From Candidatus Pantoea formicae (GTDB lineage Bacteria; Pseudomonadota; Gammaproteobacteria; Enterobacterales; Enterobacteriaceae), in NCBI RefSeq assembly GCF_011752625.1, contig NZ_VWXD01000004.1, positions 124,001-188,000 of the forward strand: a DNA stretch of 64,000 bases, read 5' to 3'. The translations under genes and the position numbers were made by a program. This document shows, in pieces, positions 60,230 to 64,000 of the stretch (its first letter is position 1; each line of letters opens with the position of its first letter). Below the pieces are notes generated by a model that was not told the DNA's origin, ran no database searches, and worked only from the letters and a program-made list of their open reading frames with translations.

Positions 60230-60252
60230 TTTGTTCTGCCCTTAACATGATC

Positions 60253-60285
60253 GCACGGGCGTGGAGAGATCTCCTACGCCCGTGC
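60253..60285. other. Long hairpin between dnaK and dnaJ
   Basis: GCACGGGCGT-GGAGA / TCTCC-ACGCCCGTGC forms a 15-bp stem with a single unpaired base and a 2-base tip, within the 103-base dnaK-dnaJ gap. There is no T-run, so it is not an obvious intrinsic terminator. It could stabilise dnaK mRNA, be a processing site, or partly reduce dnaJ expression. E. coli has a reported small RNA (tpke11) in the same gap; homology is not tested. Confidence 0.65.
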
Positions 60286-60332
60286 TGGTTTCAACGGCTG
60301 TCAGGCCAGCCGTCGCGCCCGGTCAGGGGCAA

Positions 60333-62243
60333 TTATTTTTTATCTTTAACTTCTTCGAATTCAGCGTCGACAACATCGTCATCTTTCTTCGCTGAAGCGT
60401 CGCCAGCATCCGCTGCGCCCGCCTGGCCTTGCTGCTGAGCCAGTTCCATCAGTTTGCTTGAAACTTCCATCAGAGCCTGCATTTTGGCTTCGATTTCCGC
60501 TTTATCTTCGCCTTTCAGCGCAGTGTTCAGCTCGGTCAGCGCAGATTCGATCGGTGCTTTGTCTTCAGCAGACAGTTTGTCACCGGCTTCATCCAACTGC
60601 TTACGGGTGCTGTGAGAAATCTGATCACCCTGGTTGCGGGTCTGTACCAGCTCTTCGAACTTACGGTCAGACTCGGCGTTGGCTTCTGCGTCACGCACCA
60701 TTTTTTCGATCTCTTCTTCGTTCAGACCTGAAGAAGCTTTGATGGTGATCTTCTGCTCTTTACCGCTGTTTTTGTCTTTCGCAGACACGTGCAGGATACC
60801 ATCGGCATCGATATCGAAGGTCACTTCGATCTGCGGCATACCGCGCGGTGCAGCCTGGATACCGTCGAGGTTGAACTGGCCCAGTGACTTGTTATCACCT
60901 GAACGCTTACGCTCACCCTGCAGCACGTGAATGGTCACGGCAGACTGGTTATCTTCAGCGGTCGAGAACACTTGGCTGTGCTTGGTTGGGATAGTGGTGT
61001 TCTTGCTGATCAGCGAAGTCATCACGCCACCCATGGTTTCGATACCCAGCGACAGCGGGGTTACGTCCAGCAGCAGAACGTCTTTTACTTCACCGGCCAA
61101 TACACCGCCCTGAACCGCAGCACCCACAGCAACCGCTTCATCTGGGTTCACGTCTTTACGTGGCTCTTTACCGAAGAACTCAGTGACTTTGGCCTGAACC
61201 ATTGGCATACGTGTCTGACCACCGACGAGAATCACGTCGTTGATGTCAGAAACAGACAGGCCAGCGTCCTGCAGAGCAACTTTCAGTGGCTCAATAGAAC
61301 GGGTCACCAGATCTTCAACCAGTGATTCCAGTTTCGCACGGGTCACTTTGATGTTCAGGTGCTTAGGACCAGTCGCATCCGCCGTGATGTACGGCAGGTT
61401 AACGTCGGTCTGCTGAGCAGAAGACAGCTCAATTTTTGCTTTCTCAGCGGCTTCTTTCAGACGCTGCATCGCCAGCGGATCGTTGTGAAGATCGATGCCC
61501 TGGTCTTTCTTGAATTCTGCTACTAAGTAGTTGATCAGACGGCTATCGAAGTCTTCACCACCGAGGTGAGTATCACCATTGGTTGCCAGCACTTCGAAGG
61601 TTTTCTCGCCATCAACTTCATCGATTTCGATGATAGAGATATCGAAAGTACCACCACCCAGGTCATATACCGCGATAGTACGGTTGCCCTGACCTTTATC
61701 CAGACCGTATGCCAGTGCGGCTGCGGTTGGTTCGTTGATAATACGTTTTACGTCCAGACCCGCGATGCGGCCGGCATCTTTAGTTGCCTGACGCTGTGCA
61801 TCGTTGAAGTAAGCTGGAACAGTGATAACCGCTTCGGTTACCGCTTCACCGAGGAAATCTTCCGCGGTTTTCTTCATCTTTTTCAGCACTTCAGCAGAGA
61901 TCTGCGGTGGTGCCATTTTCTGGTCTTTCACGTTCAACCATGCGTCACCGTTATCAGAACCGATAATTTTGTACGGCATGATTTTGATATCACGCTGCAC
62001 TTCTTCGTCCTGGAAACGACGACCGATCAGGCGTTTGATGGCGAACAATGTGTTCTGCGGGTTAGTCACCGCCTGACGTTTAGCCGGCTGACCGACCAGA
62101 GTTTCGCCATCTTGTGTATATGCAATAATTGAAGGTGTGGTGCGATCGCCTTCGGCGTTTTCAAGCACACGTGCTTTACCACCATCCATAACCGCAACAC
62201 ATGAGTTGGTTGTACCCAAGTCAATACCAATAATCTTACCCAT
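60333..62243 (-). CDS. dnaK: Chaperone DnaK (Hsp70)
   Basis: DnaK is the ATP-driven Hsp70 chaperone that also controls sigma-32 stability. The 636 residues (E. coli 638) start [21 protein letters not shown]. ATPase phosphate loops are [10 protein letters not shown] (5-14) and [13 protein letters not shown] near 193, the linker is [17 protein letters not shown] near 385, and the C terminus ends in the acidic [16 protein letters not shown]. It is the first gene of dnaKJ, with a near-consensus sigma-32 promoter. Confidence 0.97.
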   Translation of the reverse strand: MGKIIGIDLGTTNSCVAVMDGGKARVLENAEGDRTTPSIIAYTQDGETLVGQPAKRQAVTNPQNTLFAIKRLIGRRFQDEEVQRDIKIMPYKIIGSDNGDAWLNVKDQKMAPPQISAEVLKKMKKTAEDFLGEAVTEAVITVPAYFNDAQRQATKDAGRIAGLDVKRIINEPTAAALAYGLDKGQGNRTIAVYDLGGGTFDISIIEIDEVDGEKTFEVLATNGDTHLGGEDFDSRLINYLVAEFKKDQGIDLHNDPLAMQRLKEAAEKAKIELSSAQQTDVNLPYITADATGPKHLNIKVTRAKLESLVEDLVTRSIEPLKVALQDAGLSVSDINDVILVGGQTRMPMVQAKVTEFFGKEPRKDVNPDEAVAVGAAVQGGVLAGEVKDVLLLDVTPLSLGIETMGGVMTSLISKNTTIPTKHSQVFSTAEDNQSAVTIHVLQGERKRSGDNKSLGQFNLDGIQAAPRGMPQIEVTFDIDADGILHVSAKDKNSGKEQKITIKASSGLNEEEIEKMVRDAEANAESDRKFEELVQTRNQGDQISHSTRKQLDEAGDKLSAEDKAPIESALTELNTALKGEDKAEIEAKMQALMEVSSKLMELAQQQGQAGAADAGDASAKKDDDVVDAEFEEVKDKK

Positions 62244-62365
62244 CTAAACGTCTCCCACTTAAATTCTTTGTCAATTAGCGTTGTTAGCAGATGTGCGGCC
62301 AAACTGGCCTTTTTCAACTGCTGTGACAGGCTTTTTTTACTGCCTGACATCACTCGATGACAACT

Positions 62366-62393
62366 AAATGGGGCCGCTTCAGAGCGCATCAAG
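62366..62393 (-). promoter_or_regulatory. Sigma-32 (heat shock) promoter of dnaKJ
   Basis: On the minus strand CTTGAT (62388-62393) and CCCCATTT (62366-62373) are separated by 14 bases. This matches the sigma-32 consensus CTTGAA-N13-15-CCCCATNT with one change in the -35. It leaves a leader of about 115 bases before dnaK. Confidence 0.92.
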
Positions 62394-62429
62394 GGTTAAA
62401 ACTAAAATAATTTTAAAAAAATGCGGAAA

Positions 62430-62453
62430 AGAAAAAGGCGCTTACGCGCCTTT
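62430..62453 (-). terminator. Terminator of the MHS transporter gene
   Basis: On the minus strand AAAGGCGC / GCGCCTTT with a 4-base loop is followed by TTC and TTTTCC. It lies 2 bases past the stop and keeps that gene from reading into the dnaK promoter. Confidence 0.78.
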
Positions 62454-62455
62454 GA

Positions 62456-63760
62456 TTACACATTCACTTGATTCAGTATGGATTCGCGCTGCTTTTCACT
62501 CTGCAACCAGAGTCCAACCAGCAGGCCAATCAGTGCCAGCGCCAGCACATACCATGCTGGAGCCATCGGCGTGAGCTGCATCATTAACGTCACGCTGATT
62601 GGCGTCAGACCACCGAAAATCGCATAGGCCACATTGTAAGAGAAGGAGATGCCGGTGAAACGCACCGCTGCCGGGAAGGCTTTAACCATCACAAAGGGCA
62701 CCACACCCACCACGCCAACGCTCAATCCCGCCAGTCCATACCAGACAAACAGCATCTCCGGTGAACCACCCAATTGATGGAAGAAGTTCCAGCTAAAGAT
62801 AGCCAGCAGCAATGAGCCGATAATCAGCGTCAGCGCAGCACCAAAGCGATCCACCAGCCAGCCCGCTATCACACAGCCAAATAGCAGCATAATGGTGGCG
62901 ACGCTGTTGGCTTGCAGACTCAATGCCGCAGGGATGCCATGCTGTTTCTGCATCAGCGTTGGCGCCATCAGAATGACAACGACAATACAGGCAGAGAGCA
63001 GCCAGGTCAGCAACATGGAGATCACAATACCGCGTTTGTGGCTAGCGAGGATGGTTTGCAGCGGCAGCTTTTCAGACAGCGCTTTGCGCTGCTGCATCTG
63101 CTGAAACACTGGCGTTTCATGCAGCCAACGGCGCAGATACATCGCCAGTAAACCAAACAGGCCACCGAGGAAGAATGGAATGCGCCAGCCGTGATCGCGA
63201 ATTGCAGCCGGTGAAAGTGTGGTGTTCAGCACCGTCGCCACCAGCGAGCCGAGTAAAATCCCGGCAGTTAACCCGGCGGTCAACGTACCACAGGCAAAGC
63301 CGATGCGTTTTTCTGGCACATGTTCCGCCACGAAGACCCACGCACCTGGCACCTCTCCACCAATCGCGGCACCTTGCAGTACGCGCATCAGCAACATCAG
63401 TAACGGCGCGGCGATACCGATGCTGGCATAGGTCGGCAGTGCGCCCATCGCCAACGTCGGCAGTGCCATCAGCAGAATACTCAGGCTAAACATCTTCTTG
63501 CGCCCGACTTTGTCACCAAAGTGTGCCATGACAATGCCACCTAATGGACGCGCCAGATAACCGGCGGCAAAAATGGCAAACGTCTGAACCTGACGCAGCC
63601 ATTCTGGGATGTCGGGTGGGAAGAACAGCTCGCCAATCACGGCAGCAAAGAAAACGAAAATAATAAAATCGTAGAATTCCAGCGCCCCACCAAGAGCGGC
63701 CAGCGACAGAGTTTTGTAATCCTGTCCGTTAAGTCGACGCGTCGTATGTGCATCCATCAT
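62456..63760 (-). CDS. MFS transporter of the metabolite:H+ symporter (MHS) family
   Basis: The 434-residue product has about twelve membrane segments. MHS/ProP-type signatures are FYDFIIFVFFAAVIGELFFP near residue 29, the loop GDKVGRKKMFSLSI near 82 and RVLQGAAIGGEVPGAWVFVAEHVPEKRIG near 127. Such proteins take up dicarboxylates, shikimate, betaine or similar organic acids with protons; the substrate here cannot be named. It occupies the place of E. coli yaaI and satP between dnaK and mogA. Two adjacent ATG codons (63760, 63757) are possible starts, and the ribosome site is weak. Confidence 0.85.
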   Translation of the reverse strand: MMDAHTTRRLNGQDYKTLSLAALGGALEFYDFIIFVFFAAVIGELFFPPDIPEWLRQVQTFAIFAAGYLARPLGGIVMAHFGDKVGRKKMFSLSILLMALPTLAMGALPTYASIGIAAPLLMLLMRVLQGAAIGGEVPGAWVFVAEHVPEKRIGFACGTLTAGLTAGILLGSLVATVLNTTLSPAAIRDHGWRIPFFLGGLFGLLAMYLRRWLHETPVFQQMQQRKALSEKLPLQTILASHKRGIVISMLLTWLLSACIVVVILMAPTLMQKQHGIPAALSLQANSVATIMLLFGCVIAGWLVDRFGAALTLIIGSLLLAIFSWNFFHQLGGSPEMLFVWYGLAGLSVGVVGVVPFVMVKAFPAAVRFTGISFSYNVAYAIFGGLTPISVTLMMQLTPMAPAWYVLALALIGLLVGLWLQSEKQRESILNQVNV

Positions 63761-63791
63761 CGTGCGGTATCCAGAGGCAAATTCAGAATAG

Positions 63792-63820
63792 TTGTAAAGC
63801 TGGGGTTACTATACCGTCAA
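63792..63820 (-). promoter_or_regulatory. Candidate promoter of the MHS transporter gene
   Basis: TTGACG (63815-63820) and TTACAA (63792-63797) are separated by 17 bases on the minus strand, in the gap after mogA. The -10 is mediocre. Confidence 0.35.
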
Positions 63821-63870
63821 TAATTTGCCACACCAGTATCGCTAGATTTTATGCCTCAAAACGGTGATTT

Positions 63871-64000
63871 TCAGACGTTTGTCTCACGACGTGCACTTTT
63901 AGGGCGGAATGCTGCTACCACTTCGGGATGGGTCTCCACATATGGCCCTTCCAGTAACTGTAAACAATAAGGTACAGCTGCAAAAATTCCGGGCACTTTT
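63871..64000 (-). CDS. mogA: Molybdopterin adenylyltransferase MogA (C-terminal end, cut by window edge)
   Basis: Only the last 42 codons are in the window; the start lies beyond the right edge. The frame reads GIFAAVPYCLQLLEGPYVET and ends RPKSARRETNV, which matches the C terminus of E. coli MogA closely. MogA adenylates molybdopterin before molybdenum insertion in molybdenum cofactor synthesis. E. coli also has mogA near dnaK, so context agrees. The MHS transporter gene follows it. Confidence 0.9.
   Translation of the reverse strand, partial: KVPGIFAAVPYCLQLLEGPYVETHPEVVAAFRPKSARRETNV

Overview
This 64 kb window reads as a stretch of ordinary enterobacterial chromosome. Gene content, gene order and near identity of many proteins to E. 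coli K-12 (as remembered, not searched) place it in Enterobacterales. The repeated absence of E. coli loci (leuO, araCBAD, caiTABCDE-fixABCX-kefFC, rihC, yaaI-satP) and the short SgrS suggest an Erwinia/Pantoea-type lineage; the family call is inference. I see no rRNA, tRNA, CRISPR array, insertion sequence, prophage or defence island, and no system I would call undescribed.

Layout. 1-11.3 kb (minus): the dcw division and peptidoglycan cluster, read mraZ-rsmH-ftsL-ftsI-murE-murF-mraY-murD-ftsW-murG-murC (murC cut by the window edge), mostly with overlapping or abutting genes. Its promoter and MraZ operator lie at 11297-11378. 11.8-15.2 kb (minus): cra and ilvIH. 15.9-20.8 kb (plus): leuL attenuator and leuABCD. 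20.9-24.0 kb: setA and the small RNA SgrS (minus), with divergent sgrR (plus), the sugar-phosphate stress module. 24.0-27.4 kb (plus): TPP riboswitch and thiBPQ. Then yabI (minus), polB, rapA and rluA (plus), djlA (minus), and lptD-surA-pdxA-rsmA-apaG-apaH (plus). 42.4-49.3 kb (minus): folA, a porin, carB and carA with a two-promoter control region. 49.4-56.2 kb (minus): dapB, then ribF-ileS-lspA-fkpB-ispH. rpsT (plus) follows, then nhaR and nhaA (minus), dnaJ and dnaK under a sigma-32 promoter (minus), an MHS-family transporter (minus) and the 3' end of mogA (minus).

The genes form several coordinated units: lipid II synthesis and septation (mur/fts), branched-chain amino acid synthesis (ilvIH, leuABCD), thiamine import under riboswitch control, glucose-phosphate stress (SgrR-SgrS-SetA), outer-membrane biogenesis (LptD, SurA), carbamoyl phosphate synthesis under apparent pyrimidine, purine and arginine control, and chaperones (DnaK-DnaJ). 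The most informative non-coding features are the shortened SgrS without a visible sgrT, the carAB control region (RutR-type palindrome, PurR-like and ArgR-like sites), the MraZ repeats, two palindromes between apaH and folA that look like a repetitive extragenic element, a porin cassette bracketed by near-identical terminators, and a 15-bp hairpin between dnaK and dnaJ.
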